A stretch of DNA of 64,000 nucleotides, from contig NZ_JAJUWT010000004.1 in the NCBI RefSeq assembly GCF_021390395.1, positions 124,001-188,000 of the forward strand, given 5' to 3'. The notes beneath the pieces are model-generated. The model did no database searches. It saw only the letters and a program-made list of their open reading frames with translations, and was not told where the DNA came from. The position numbers and the translations under genes were made by a program. Below are positions 24,976 to 33,993 of the stretch, piece after piece. Source of the DNA: Saccharothrix sp. S26 (GTDB taxonomy: Bacteria; Actinomycetota; Actinomycetes; Mycobacteriales; Pseudonocardiaceae). How positions within the stretch are numbered: position 1 is the stretch's first letter; each line of letters starts with the position of its first letter.

Positions 24976-25758
24976 CTATTCGTTCGACAAAGCGGCGTAC
25001 ATGCGGGCCACGTAGTCCCACAGGCCGTCGCCGAGGTCGTCCACCGGCTGACCCGGCAGCACGTCGCGCAGCACCCCCCGGCCGTTCTCGCGGAAGAACG
25101 CCCACATCTCGCGCAGGATCTCCCGGTCGCCGGCGGCGAAGGTCTCGCCCACGTCGACCAGGCGTCGAGCGGTCCGGCGGACCTCCGGGTCGTCCACCGG
25201 GTCGCCCGCGCGGTAGTGCTCGACGACCTTCGCCAGCACTTCGGGCCACTCCTCGTCCAGCCGTTCCCGGGCCCGCGGCCCGATCTCGACCGCGTGCCGG
25301 TCGAGGAAGTCGCGCTGCTCGCGGGTGAGGCGCTGGTCGAAGATCGTGGTGCTGCCCAGCAACGCCAGCAGCCGGTCGGAGTCGGGCCGGGTCGGCCCGT
25401 TCAGCTGGGCGAGCAGACCCCTCGTCTGGCGGCGCAACGCGTTGAGGCGCCACACCTGCTCGTCGAGCTGTTCCAAGTGCCCGGCCAGCACCCGGGCGAG
25501 CGGCCCGGGGTCGACCGAGTCGGCCAGCACGCCGCCGATCTCCTCCAGCGACATGCCGAGCTGCCGCAGCAGCCGGATCTGGTAGAGCCGGTGCAAGTCC
25601 CCCTCGGTGTAGCGGCGGTGGCCGGACGGCGTGCGCTCGCTGGGCCGCAACAGGCCCAGCTCGTCGTAGTGGTGCAGCGTCCGCACCGTCATCCCGGCGA
25701 CCTTGGCCAGCGCCCCCACGCTCCATCGCGGCTGGTCGAGGCCCCCTTCAGCGGTCAT
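24976..25758 (-). CDS. MerR-family regulator with TipA-like C-domain
   Basis: A 260-residue activator. The MerR winged helix (about 12-80) reads WSVGALAKVAGMTVRTLHHY and DELGLLRPSERTPSGHRRYT. A dimer coiled coil follows (about 85-125), and then a helical TipAS-type antibiotic-binding domain (about 150-255: HAVEIGPRARERLDEEWPEV, ILREMWAFFRENGRG). TipA proteins bind thiopeptide-like compounds. The promoter before it has the MerR 19-base spacer, and its predicted transcription start falls at the ATG, so the mRNA is probably leaderless. The lipase-like gene follows after 19 bases. Confidence 0.9.
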   Translation of the reverse strand: MTAEGGLDQPRWSVGALAKVAGMTVRTLHHYDELGLLRPSERTPSGHRRYTEGDLHRLYQIRLLRQLGMSLEEIGGVLADSVDPGPLARVLAGHLEQLDEQVWRLNALRRQTRGLLAQLNGPTRPDSDRLLALLGSTTIFDQRLTREQRDFLDRHAVEIGPRARERLDEEWPEVLAKVVEHYRAGDPVDDPEVRRTARRLVDVGETFAAGDREILREMWAFFRENGRGVLRDVLPGQPVDDLGDGLWDYVARMYAALSNE

Positions 25759-25765
25759 GGCACCG

Positions 25766-25796
25766 ACCCTAGAACCTCACCCGACGTGAGGTTCAA
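25766..25796 (-). promoter_or_regulatory. MerR autoregulated promoter
   Basis: The minus strand has -35 TTGAAC (25796-25791), a 19-base spacer and -10 TAGGGT (25771-25766). The spacer holds the perfect dyad GAACCTCAC / GTGAGGTTC (25772-25794 on the plus strand, 5-base centre). The start would fall at or next to ATG 25758. Confidence 0.8.
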
Positions 25797-25836
25797 GTCC
25801 GTTTCACGGACGTGTGAAAGGTGGGGGCCGGCCAAA

Positions 25837-25875
25837 ATTTCTACCAAGTGGTAGAAATCTGTGGGAGCGCTTCCA
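25837..25875. promoter_or_regulatory. two operators before the sugar operon
   Basis: A perfect 22-bp palindrome, ATTTCTACCA-AG-TGGTAGAAAT (25837-25858), is followed 3 bases later by TGGGAGCGCTTCCA (25862-25875), which differs from the CebR box by one base. The first could be the site of the nearby TetR protein; the second is a LacI-family type. A shorter dyad, TTTCAC / GTGAAA, lies at 25802-25819. They precede the isomerase start by 30-70 bases. Confidence 0.65.
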
Positions 25876-25905
25876 CACGCTTGACACCGACGTCAGGAGC
25901 CCGTG

Positions 25906-26640
25906 ATGAGCAGAACGTCCGTGCAGCTGTACTCCGTCCGCGACGCCTTCGCGGCCGACCCCGCCGACACCCTCCGACGACTCGCCGGGATCGGCTTCAC
26001 CGCCGTCGAGCCCTACGGCGTGCTGGAGAACGCCGACGTGCTGCGCACCGCCCTGGCCGAGCACGGCCTCACCGCGCCCACCGCGCACGCGCAGCTCATC
26101 GGCGCCGACCAGCACGCCGTCTTCGCCGTCGCGGCCGAGTGCGGCATCGAGGTCGTCATCGACCCGTACGTGGGCGAGGAGCGGTGGCAGGACCCGGCGG
26201 ACATCGCCGCCACCGCGTCCGCCCTCAACGCCGCCGCGGCGGTCGCGGCCGAGCACGGCGTCCGCGTCGGCTACCACAACCACTGGTGGGAGCTCGCCTC
26301 CCGGATCGACGGCCGCAGCGCGTTCGAGGTGCTCGCGGACCGGCTCGACCCGGAGGTGGTGCTGGAGGTCGACACCTACTGGGCGACGGTCGGCGGCGAG
26401 GACGCTCCCGCGCTGCTGCGCCGGCTCGGCGGCCGCGTGCACGCGTTGCACGTCAAGGACGGCGGACTCGCCCGGGACGGGTCGGGCCAGGTGCCGGCCG
26501 GGCAGGGTCGCGTGCCGGTGCGGGAGGTGCTCGCGGCCGCGCCCGGGGCGTTGCGCGTGGTCGAGTTCGACGCCTACGACGGCGACGTGTTCACCGGTCT
26601 CGCCCGGAGCCGCGCGTTCCTGGCCGAGGTGGAGGCGTGA
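25906..26640 (+). CDS. sugar isomerase/epimerase (AP-endonuclease-2 fold)
   Basis: A 244-residue TIM-barrel protein of the sugar phosphate isomerase/epimerase family. It begins TSVQLYSVRDAFAADPADTL. Metal-binding segments include GYHNHWWELA (His), VVLEVDTYWATVGG (Glu/Asp) and HALHVKDG (His). It is cytoplasmic. A GTG at 25903 precedes ATG 25906; AGGAG at 25895 fits the ATG. It overlaps the Gfo/Idh/MocA gene by 4 bases. Relatives act on keto- or inositol-type sugars. With the oxidoreductase and the exported DUF1080 protein it points to 3-keto-sugar use (inference). Confidence 0.88.
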   Translation: MSRTSVQLYSVRDAFAADPADTLRRLAGIGFTAVEPYGVLENADVLRTALAEHGLTAPTAHAQLIGADQHAVFAVAAECGIEVVIDPYVGEERWQDPADIAATASALNAAAAVAAEHGVRVGYHNHWWELASRIDGRSAFEVLADRLDPEVVLEVDTYWATVGGEDAPALLRRLGGRVHALHVKDGGLARDGSGQVPAGQGRVPVREVLAAAPGALRVVEFDAYDGDVFTGLARSRAFLAEVEA

Positions 26641-27740
26641 CCGCGCCGCTCGGTGTCGGCGTCGTCGGCACCGGCGTGATCAGCGAGGAGTACCTGCGCA
26701 ACCTCACCTCGTTCCCGGACCTGCGGGTGGTGGCCGTGGCCGACCTGGACCCGGCGCGGGCGGCGGCGAGCGCGGCCCGGCACGGCGTGCCGCGATCATC
26801 CACTGTGGACGAATTGTTGGCCGACCCGGGCATCGGCCTCGTGGTCAACCTGACCGTGCCGGCCGCGCACGTCGAGGTGAGCCTGGCCGCGATCGAGGCG
26901 GGCAAGCACGTGTGGGTGGAGAAGCCGCTCGGGCTGGACCTGCGCGGCGCCCGCGCGCTGCTCGACCTCGCGGCCCGCCGGGGCCTGCGGGTCGCGTGCG
27001 CGCCCGACACCCTGCTGGGCGCGGGGTGGCAGACCGCGCGCCGGGCCGTCGACGCCGGGGTGATCGGCGAGCCGCGCACCGCGCTGGCGCTGTTCCAGTC
27101 GCCGGGCCCGGAGAGCTGGCACCCCGCGCCGGAGTTCCTGTTCCAGCCGGGCGGCGGGCCGTTGCTCGACATGGGGCCGTACTACCTGACCGGGCTGGTG
27201 CACCTGCTCGGCCCGATCCGCCGGGTCACCGCGACCGGCGGCCGGGCGCGCGACACGCGGGTGATCGGGTCCGGGCCGCGGGCGGGCGCGGAGTTCCCGG
27301 TGACCGTGCACACCGCGGTGTCGGCGCTGGTCGAGTTCGAGCGGGGCGGGTCGGCGCAGGCGGTGTTCAGCTTCGACTCGGCAGTGCACCGCACGGGCTT
27401 CGTCGAGGTCTCCGGCACCCTCGGCACGGTCGTGCTGCCCGACCCGAACCGGTTCGACGGCGAGACCGCGGTGCACCTGTTCGACGGTGGGCAAACGCTT
27501 GCGCCGCAAGGGCACGGGGCCACGCGCGGTACCGGAGTGCTGGAGCTGGCGCGGTCGATCCGGGCCGGCGAGCCGGAACGCGCGTCCGGCGAGCTGGCCT
27601 ACCACGTGCTGGACGCGATGCTGGCCATCGAGGACTCGATCGCGCTCGGTCGCCCGGTGGACGTGGGCAGCACGGTCGAGCCGCCGCCCGCCTTGCTGGC
27701 CGACTGGGACCCGCACGCGGTCAGTCCAGCGGCACGGTGA
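26637..27740 (+). CDS. Gfo/Idh/MocA-family oxidoreductase
   Basis: A 367-residue NAD(P)-dependent sugar or cyclitol dehydrogenase. The N-terminal Rossmann motif is GVGVVGTGVISEEYL. The family's catalytic Lys is in HVWVEKPLGLDL near residue 96. The C-terminal alpha/beta domain (about 125-330) includes GPLLDMGPYYLTGLVHLLG, whose Asp/His-type site binds sugar. It starts with GTG overlapping the isomerase stop. It ends 20 bases inside the convergent TetR gene. ThuB-type relatives oxidise the C3 hydroxyl of glucosides. Confidence 0.9.
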   Translation: MTAPLGVGVVGTGVISEEYLRNLTSFPDLRVVAVADLDPARAAASAARHGVPRSSTVDELLADPGIGLVVNLTVPAAHVEVSLAAIEAGKHVWVEKPLGLDLRGARALLDLAARRGLRVACAPDTLLGAGWQTARRAVDAGVIGEPRTALALFQSPGPESWHPAPEFLFQPGGGPLLDMGPYYLTGLVHLLGPIRRVTATGGRARDTRVIGSGPRAGAEFPVTVHTAVSALVEFERGGSAQAVFSFDSAVHRTGFVEVSGTLGTVVLPDPNRFDGETAVHLFDGGQTLAPQGHGATRGTGVLELARSIRAGEPERASGELAYHVLDAMLAIEDSIALGRPVDVGSTVEPPPALLADWDPHAVSPAAR

Positions 27741-28311
27741 GCAGCGCGCGCAGGTAGAACCGCAGCGAGCCGACCAGGTCGACCTCGTCGGGCGTGGTCA
27801 GCCACTGCACCTGCAAACCGTCCATCAAGGCCATGAACGTCAGCGCCGCGGTCGCCGGGTCGACGCCGGGGCGCAGCTCGCCGCGGTCGGCGAGGGCCTG
27901 GAACGAGCCCACCACGCCCTCGCGCGCCGCCCGGTAGTGGCGGACGAAGTACTCGTGCGCCGGGTGGTCCGCGGTGACGGCCTCGGCTGCCAGGCGTGAG
28001 TACAGGTCGACGATGCCGGGGTGGCGGACGTTGTGCTCGGCCAGCGCGAGGAAGTGGCGCAGGACGTCGAGGCCGGGGGTGGCCTGCAACCGCTCCCGCT
28101 CGGCGTCCTCCGCGTCACGGCGTTCCAGCACGGCGGCCAGCAGCGCTTCCTTGGTGGGGAAGTAGTACAGCAGCCCGGCGTGCGTGATGCCGGCGCGCTT
28201 GGCGATCTCGCGCAGCGACGAACCGTGGTAACCGGCCTCCCCGTACACCGCGACGGCCGCCGTGATGATGTCCTCGCGGCGGATCCGGCCTTTCAGGTAC
28301 CCGCGGGTCAC
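27721..28311 (-). CDS. TetR-family transcriptional regulator
   Basis: A 196-residue regulator. The helix-turn-helix (about 12-58) reads GYHGSSLREIAKRAGITHAG, followed by LLYYFPTKEALLAAVL. A TetR_C ligand domain follows. The start is GTG 28311. It lies between the isomerase/oxidoreductase operon, with which it converges, and the ThuA/DUF1080 gene, from which it diverges. It is the best local candidate for controlling the sugar island. The palindrome at 25837 could be one of its sites. Confidence 0.9.
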   Translation of the reverse strand: MTRGYLKGRIRREDIITAAVAVYGEAGYHGSSLREIAKRAGITHAGLLYYFPTKEALLAAVLERRDAEDAERERLQATPGLDVLRHFLALAEHNVRHPGIVDLYSRLAAEAVTADHPAHEYFVRHYRAAREGVVGSFQALADRGELRPGVDPATAALTFMALMDGLQVQWLTTPDEVDLVGSLRFYLRALLTVPLD

Positions 28312-28549
28312 GGGCTCGCCGTCGGGGTCTCGCGCACGCGCACATCATGCCGCACGCCACGACGGTGACAGCACGTGCTCGCCGGCGATCCACTTTCGTC
28401 CATTCGTGCACGACTTTTGTCAGAGCCAGGCGAAAGTCTTGCGTACTTCCGTCTGTCCTGAACAGAATGGCGCTCACGTTCCAGCCTGTGAGCTGGACCA
28501 CAGAGCCACCGTCCGCGAAGCCCAGCGTTGTGCGAACGAGGAGACAGCG
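28312..28549. other. divergent region before the ThuA/DUF1080 gene
   Basis: The 238 bases between the divergent TetR and ThuA-type genes have lower GC than the genes. They include a loose dyad, GACTTT / AAAGTC (15-base centre, about 28411-28437). No strong operator was identified. A long open frame extends through here but lacks coding features. Confidence 0.35.
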
Positions 28550-31500
28550 GTGCGACGTCAGCGCAGCACGCCCCGAAGCCGGCCCCGACCCACCCGACGC
28601 GCACCCGCCGCCCTGGCCCTCGCCGCCGCGCTAGGCGCGATGACCCTGGTCCCCACCCCCGCGACCGCGCACCCCGACGGCGAGCACCTCCTCGTGTTCT
28701 CCAAGACGGCGGGCTTCCGGCACGACTCCATCCCCGACGGCATCGCCGCGATCACGGACCTCGGCGCGGCGCACGGCTTCACCGTCGAGGCCACCGAGGA
28801 CGCGACCGCGTTCACCGACGCCAACCTCGCCCGGTTCGACGCCGTGGTCTGGCTGTCCACCACCGGCGACGTCCTGGACGAGGCCCAGCAGCAGGCGTTC
28901 CAGCGGTTCGTCGAGAACGGCGGCGGCTACGCGGGCGTGCACGCCGCGGCCGACACCGAGTACTCCTGGCCCTGGTACGGCGAGCTGGTCGGCTCCTACT
29001 TCAAGTCCCACCCGCCGATCCAGCGCGCCGACGTCGTGGTGGAGGACCACGACCACCCGTCCACCGCGCACCTGCCGCAGACGTGGACCCGCACCGACGA
29101 GTGGTACACCTACCAGTCCAACCCGCGCTCGCGGGTGAAGGTGCTGGCCGCGCTGGACGAGGGCAGCTACACGCCCACCGACCCGTCCGGAGACCACCCG
29201 ATCTCCTGGTGCCACACCCCCGGCCAGGGCCGCTCCTGGTACACGGGCCTGGGCCACACCAAGGAGTCCTACGCCGACCCGACGTTCCGCCGGCACCTGC
29301 TCGGCGGCCTGCACTACGCGCTCGGCGTCGCGCCCGCCGACTGCGAACCCCCGGCCGCGCCACCGACCGACGCCGACTTCGACCAGGTCACGCTCGCGCG
29401 CGGCGAGGACAAGACCGGCGAGCCGATCGCCCTGGCCGTGCTGCCGGACCGCAAGGTCGTGCACACCTCCCGCGACGGTCGCGTGTGGCTCACCACCCCC
29501 GAGGCCACCACCACGCTCGCCGGCCGCGTCCCCGTCTACAGCCACGACGAGGACGGGTTGCAGGGCGTGGCGGTCGACGCGGGCTTCGCCGACAACCGCT
29601 GGCTCTACCTGTACTACGCCCCGCCGCTGGACACCCCGGCCGGTGACGCGCCCGAGAACGGCACGGCCGCGGACTTCGAGCGGTTCCGGGGCCACAACCA
29701 GCTCTCCCGGTTCAAGCTGACCACCGACGGCGTGCTCGACCTGGCGAGCGAGCAGCGCATCCTCCAGGTCCCGGCCGACCGCGGCCTGTGCTGCCACGCC
29801 GGCGGCGAGATCGACTTCGACGCGCACGGCAACCTGTACCTGTCCACCGGCGACGACACCAACCCGTTCGCCTCCGACGGCTACACCCCCATCGACGAGC
29901 GCGCCGGCCGCAACCCGGCGTTCGACGCGCAGCGCTCCTCGGCCAACACCGACGACCTGCGCGGCAAGGTGCTGCGGATCAAGGTCGGGGACGACGGCAC
30001 GTACACCGTGCCCGACGGCAACCTGTTCCCGCCCGGCACGGACAAGACCCGGCCGGAGATCTACGCGATGGGCTTCCGCAACCCGTTCCGGTTCGCCGTG
30101 GACAAGGCCACCGGCTGGATCCACCTCGGCGACTACGGCCCCGACGCCGGCTCGGCGAACCCGGCCCGCGGCCCCGGCGGCAGCGTCGAGTTCAACCTGA
30201 TCAAGCAGCCGGGCAACTACGGCTGGCCCTACTGCGTGGGCGACAACGTCCCGTACGTCGACTACGACTTCGCCACGGGCACGTCCGGCAGCGCGTTCGA
30301 CTGCGCCGCGCCGAAGAACACCAGCCCCCGCAACACCGGCCTGGTCGACCTGCCGCCCGTGCAACGCGCCTGGATCGCCTACGACGGCGGGTCGGTGCCC
30401 GAGTTCGGCAACGGCGGCGAGTCCCCGATGGGCGGACCCACCTACGACTTCGACCCGGCGTTGGACAGCCCCACGAAGTTCCCGGAGTTCTTCGACGGCA
30501 AGACGTTCGCCTACGAGTGGGACCGGGGCTGGATCAAGACGATCGACGTCGGGCCGGCCGGCGAGCGGGGCGCGATCACGCCGTTCTTCGACTCGATGGC
30601 GCTGACCCGGCCGATGAACCTGGAGTTCGGCCCGGACGGCTCGCTGTACGTGCTGGACTACGGCAGCGGCTACTTCGGCGGCGCGCCGGACTCGGCGGTC
30701 TACCGCATCGACCACGCCAGGGGACGCCACACCCCGGTGGCGCGGCTCGCGGCGGACAAGACCTCCGGCCCCGCGCCGCTGACCGTGCGGTTCGACCCCG
30801 CCGGCACGACCGACGAGGACGGCGACCCGCTGACCTACGCGTGGGACTTCGACGGCGACGGCACGGTCGACTCGACCACGCCCGGACCGGTCACCCACAC
30901 CTACCCGGCCGTGGGCCGGTTCACCGCGAAGCTGTCCGTCACCGACCCGACGGGCCTGGTCGGCTCGGCCGGCGTCGTGGTCAACGTCGGCAACACCGCG
31001 CCCGTCGTCGTGCTGAACGCGCCCGCCGACGGCCGCGTGTTCAGCTTCGGCGACGAGGTGCCGTTCTCCGTCACGGTCACCGACCCGGAGGACGGGCCGG
31101 TCGACTGCGCGAAGGTGACCGTGGAGTACATCCTCGGCCACGACAGCCACGGCCACCCGCTCACCCGCGCCACCGGCTGCGAGGGCGTGATCCCCACGCC
31201 GTCGGACGGCGGGCACGGAATGGACGCCAACATCTTCGGCGTCATCCACGCCTCCTACACCGACGGCGGTGCGGCCGGCGCGCCCGCGCTGACCGGCGAG
31301 GCCGAGGCGATCCTGCAACCGGAGGACAAGCAGGCCGAGTACTTCACCACCATGCAGGGCGTGCAGGTCGTGGAGACCGGCACCGCGGAGGGCGACAAGC
31401 GCGTCGGCTACCTCGACAACGGCGACTGGATCGCGTTCGACCCGGTGAACCTGGGCGGCGTCACGGCGATCGGCTACCGGGTGTCCTCCGGCGGCAGCGG

Positions 31501-33100
31501 CGGCACGATCGAGGTGCGCGTGGACTCGCCGACCGGCCCGCTGGTGCAGCAGCAGCCCGTGCCGCCGACCGGCGGTTGGGACGACTACGTCGAGCTCGCA
31601 CCCTCGCCCATCACCGACCCCGGCGGCTCCCACCGGCTGTTCCTGGTGTTCAAGGGCTCCGGCAGCCTGTTCGACGTGGACGCGGTCCGGTTCACCCGCG
31701 GCACGCCGCCGCCGTCGTGGGAACCCCTGCGGCACACGCCCGCCGAGTCGTACTCCGCGCAGCAGGGCACCACGGTGGTCCCGGCCGCGCAGGCGCAGGG
31801 CGGCCGGCAGGTCGGCAACGTGCACGACGGCGACTGGATCGCGTTCGACGCGGTGTCGCTCAACGGCGTCACGGGCATCGGCTACCGGGTCTCGTCGGCC
31901 ACGGTGGGCGGCTGGATCGAGGCGCGCCTGGACTCGCCGACGGGCCCGCTGCTGTCGAGCACCCGGGTCGTGCGCACGGGCGGGTGGCAGCGGTACGCCG
32001 ACCTGCCGCCGTCGGCGATCACCGATCCCGGTGGCACGCACCGGCTGTACTTCGTCTTCCGCGGGGGCCGCGGCGCGTTGCTGGACCTGGACACGATCAC
32101 GTTCCGCGGTCCGGGTACGGTCGCGCCGGTCGACGTGCCGGCGGAGGCGTTGAGCGGGCAGCAGGGCGTCGCGGTGTACGACCGCGAGACCGCGCAGGGC
32201 GGCAAGCGGGTCGGCGAGATCAACGACGGCGACTGGGTGTCCTACGCCGGCGTCGACCTGTCCGAGGTCGCGGGCATCGGCTACCGGATCTCCTCCGCCG
32301 GGGTCGGCGGCACGTTGGAGGCGCGCGCGGACTCGCCGACCGGTCCGCTGGTGCACGAACCGCTGACCGTGCCGGTGACGGGCAGTTGGGACCTCTACCT
32401 CGACCTCGCGCCCCAGCAGGTCACCCTGACCGGCGTGCGCGACCTGTACCTGGTGTTCAAGGGCGGCGCGGGCGCGTTGTTCGACGTCGACACCATCAGG
32501 TACCTCCGCTACCGGCCCGCGAGCGGCACGTGCGCGCCGACCCAGCCCGAACCGGGCTACCGCAGCCTCTACGACGGCACCGGCGTGGACGGGTGGCGGC
32601 AGGCGGGCCCCGGGCGGTTCTTGGTCGAGGACTGCGCGCTGCGCACCGAAGGCGGCCTCGGGCTGCTGTGGTTCGAGGAGGAGTTCTCCGCCTACAGCCT
32701 CAAGCTGGACTGGAAGGTCGCGGGCGACGACAACTCCGGCGTGTTCGTCGGTTTCCCCGACCCCGGCGCGGACCCGTGGGTGGCCGTGAACGAGGGCTAC
32801 GAGATCCAGATCGACGCGACCGACGCGCCGGACCGCACCACCGGCGCGGTCTACTCCTTCCAGTCGGCCGACATCGCCGCCCGTGACGCGGCGCTGAGGG
32901 CGCCGGGGGAGTGGAACACCTACGAGATCGTCGTGTCGGGGCAACGCCTGCGCGTGTTCCTCAACGGGGTGCTGGTGAACGACTTCACCAGCACCGACCC
33001 GGCACGCGACCTGACCAGCGGGCGCATCGGCCTGCAGAACCACGGCGACGGCGACGACGTCTGGTTCCGCAACGTCCGCGTCAAGGAACTGTCCAGCTGA
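28550..33100 (+). CDS. exported ThuA / sugar dehydrogenase / PKD / 3xCBM6 / DUF1080 multidomain protein
   Basis: A 1516-residue secreted protein. GTG 28550 has GAGGAG 6 bases upstream and opens a signal peptide (about 1-40) ending TPATAHPD. Domains in order: ThuA-like (about 45-266: FSKTAGFRHDSIPDG, GYAGVHAAADTEYSWPWY); a glucose/sorbosone-dehydrogenase-type beta-propeller (about 274-715: HAGGEIDFDAHGNLYLSTGD, YAMGFRNPFRFAVDK); PKD (about 727-813); three CBM6-like modules (about 930-1050, 1067-1185, 1199-1319), each with NDGDWVSY-type repeats; and DUF1080, the 3-keto-disaccharide hydrolase fold (about 1337-1516: DGVDGWRQAGPGRF, DNSGVFVGFPDPG). It seems to bind a polymer or glycoside outside the cell, oxidise it and cleave 3-keto products. 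A Tat-exported isomerase follows in the same operon. Confidence 0.92.
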   Translation: MRRQRSTPRSRPRPTRRAPAALALAAALGAMTLVPTPATAHPDGEHLLVFSKTAGFRHDSIPDGIAAITDLGAAHGFTVEATEDATAFTDANLARFDAVVWLSTTGDVLDEAQQQAFQRFVENGGGYAGVHAAADTEYSWPWYGELVGSYFKSHPPIQRADVVVEDHDHPSTAHLPQTWTRTDEWYTYQSNPRSRVKVLAALDEGSYTPTDPSGDHPISWCHTPGQGRSWYTGLGHTKESYADPTFRRHLLGGLHYALGVAPADCEPPAAPPTDADFDQVTLARGEDKTGEPIALAVLPDRKVVHTSRDGRVWLTTPEATTTLAGRVPVYSHDEDGLQGVAVDAGFADNRWLYLYYAPPLDTPAGDAPENGTAADFERFRGHNQLSRFKLTTDGVLDLASEQRILQVPADRGLCCHAGGEIDFDAHGNLYLSTGDDTNPFASDGYTPIDERAGRNPAFDAQRSSANTDDLRGKVLRIKVGDDGTYTVPDGNLFPPGTDKTRPEIYAMGFRNPFRFAVDKATGWIHLGDYGPDAGSANPARGPGGSVEFNLIKQPGNYGWPYCVGDNVPYVDYDFATGTSGSAFDCAAPKNTSPRNTGLVDLPPVQRAWIAYDGGSVPEFGNGGESPMGGPTYDFDPALDSPTKFPEFFDGKTFAYEWDRGWIKTIDVGPAGERGAITPFFDSMALTRPMNLEFGPDGSLYVLDYGSGYFGGAPDSAVYRIDHARGRHTPVARLAADKTSGPAPLTVRFDPAGTTDEDGDPLTYAWDFDGDGTVDSTTPGPVTHTYPAVGRFTAKLSVTDPTGLVGSAGVVVNVGNTAPVVVLNAPADGRVFSFGDEVPFSVTVTDPEDGPVDCAKVTVEYILGHDSHGHPLTRATGCEGVIPTPSDGGHGMDANIFGVIHASYTDGGAAGAPALTGEAEAILQPEDKQAEYFTTMQGVQVVETGTAEGDKRVGYLDNGDWIAFDPVNLGGVTAIGYRVSSGGSGGTIEVRVDSPTGPLVQQQPVPPTGGWDDYVELAPSPITDPGGSHRLFLVFKGSGSLFDVDAVRFTRGTPPPSWEPLRHTPAESYSAQQGTTVVPAAQAQGGRQVGNVHDGDWIAFDAVSLNGVTGIGYRVSSATVGGWIEARLDSPTGPLLSSTRVVRTGGWQRYADLPPSAITDPGGTHRLYFVFRGGRGALLDLDTITFRGPGTVAPVDVPAEALSGQQGVAVYDRETAQGGKRVGEINDGDWVSYAGVDLSEVAGIGYRISSAGVGGTLEARADSPTGPLVHEPLTVPVTGSWDLYLDLAPQQVTLTGVRDLYLVFKGGAGALFDVDTIRYLRYRPASGTCAPTQPEPGYRSLYDGTGVDGWRQAGPGRFLVEDCALRTEGGLGLLWFEEEFSAYSLKLDWKVAGDDNSGVFVGFPDPGADPWVAVNEGYEIQIDATDAPDRTTGAVYSFQSADIAARDAALRAPGEWNTYEIVVSGQRLRVFLNGVLVNDFTSTDPARDLTSGRIGLQNHGDGDDVWFRNVRVKELSS

Positions 33101-33127
33101 CCGAAGCCAGACGATCGGAGAGTCACC

Positions 33128-33946
33128 ATGCCGTCCCGCCGCACGTTCCTGGGCACCGCCCTCGCCACCGGCGCGGCCTTGGCCCTGCCCTCCGCGGCCA
33201 CCGCGGCCGACCGCCCGTGCCGCCGGGTGCCGAAGGAGTCGATCAGCATCCAGCTCTACACGTTGCGGGGCATCATGGGCGACGACCCCGAGCCGGTGCT
33301 GTCGGCGTTGGCCGACATCGGCTACCGCAAGGTCGAGCTGGCCGGCACGTACGGCCGCAGCGCCGCCGAGTTCGCCGGCGTGCTGCGGCGGTGCGGCCTG
33401 CGGGCGACGTCCAGCCACGTCGGCATCGACGGCGACCTCGACCAGGTGATCGCCGACGCGCGCACCCTCGGGCACAAGTACGTGGTGGTGCCGTGGGTGG
33501 ACTACGCGACCTTGGCCGAGTGGCGGGCGTTCGCCGTGCGGTTGGAGGCGGCGGGGGACGCGGTGCGGCGCGCGGGGTTGAGCCTGGGCTACCACAACCA
33601 CGCGCACGAGTTCGCCCCGGTGGAGGGCACGCGGCCGTTCGACGTGATCACGGCGGGCACGACGCGGCGCAACGTGCACCTGGAGCTGGACCTGTACTGG
33701 GCGGTGGCGGGCGGGGTGGACCCGGTGGCGCTGCACCGGGCGAACTTCCCGCGCGTGCGCCAGTTCCACGTCAAGGACCGGGCGGCCGACGGGTCGTTCG
33801 CCGACCTCGGCACCGGCACGATCGACTTCGCGGCCATCTTCCGGGCCGCGAACGTGGCCGAGTACATCGTGGAGAACGACCAGCCGCGCGACGCCCTCGT
33901 CACCGCGCGGGTGGGCTACGAGTACCTGGCGAACCTCCGGTTCTGA
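33128..33946 (+). CDS. exported sugar isomerase/epimerase (Tat signal)
   Basis: A 272-residue TIM-barrel isomerase of the same family as the protein at 25906, but with a twin-arginine signal (SRRTFLGTALATGAALAL) and so folded before export. Metal-site segments are GYHNHAHEFAPVEG, HLELDLYWAVAGG and QFHVKDR. It starts 27 bases after the ThuA/DUF1080 stop with a GGAGAG RBS and is likely co-transcribed. It probably acts on the keto-sugar released by the DUF1080 domain outside the cell (inference). It is distinct in sequence from the cytoplasmic paralogue. Confidence 0.9.
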   Translation: MPSRRTFLGTALATGAALALPSAATAADRPCRRVPKESISIQLYTLRGIMGDDPEPVLSALADIGYRKVELAGTYGRSAAEFAGVLRRCGLRATSSHVGIDGDLDQVIADARTLGHKYVVVPWVDYATLAEWRAFAVRLEAAGDAVRRAGLSLGYHNHAHEFAPVEGTRPFDVITAGTTRRNVHLELDLYWAVAGGVDPVALHRANFPRVRQFHVKDRAADGSFADLGTGTIDFAAIFRAANVAEYIVENDQPRDALVTARVGYEYLANLRF

Positions 33947-33993
33947 GGTGGGCGGCTTGCCCGGGGCGCGGGCGGGCCACCAAGATTGCGCCC

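Noticed and set aside
28631-33769. 1712-codon open frame opposite the ThuA/DUF1080 gene
   Set aside because: It has shadow composition (Arg, Val, Gly, His rich), no domains, and spans two real genes.
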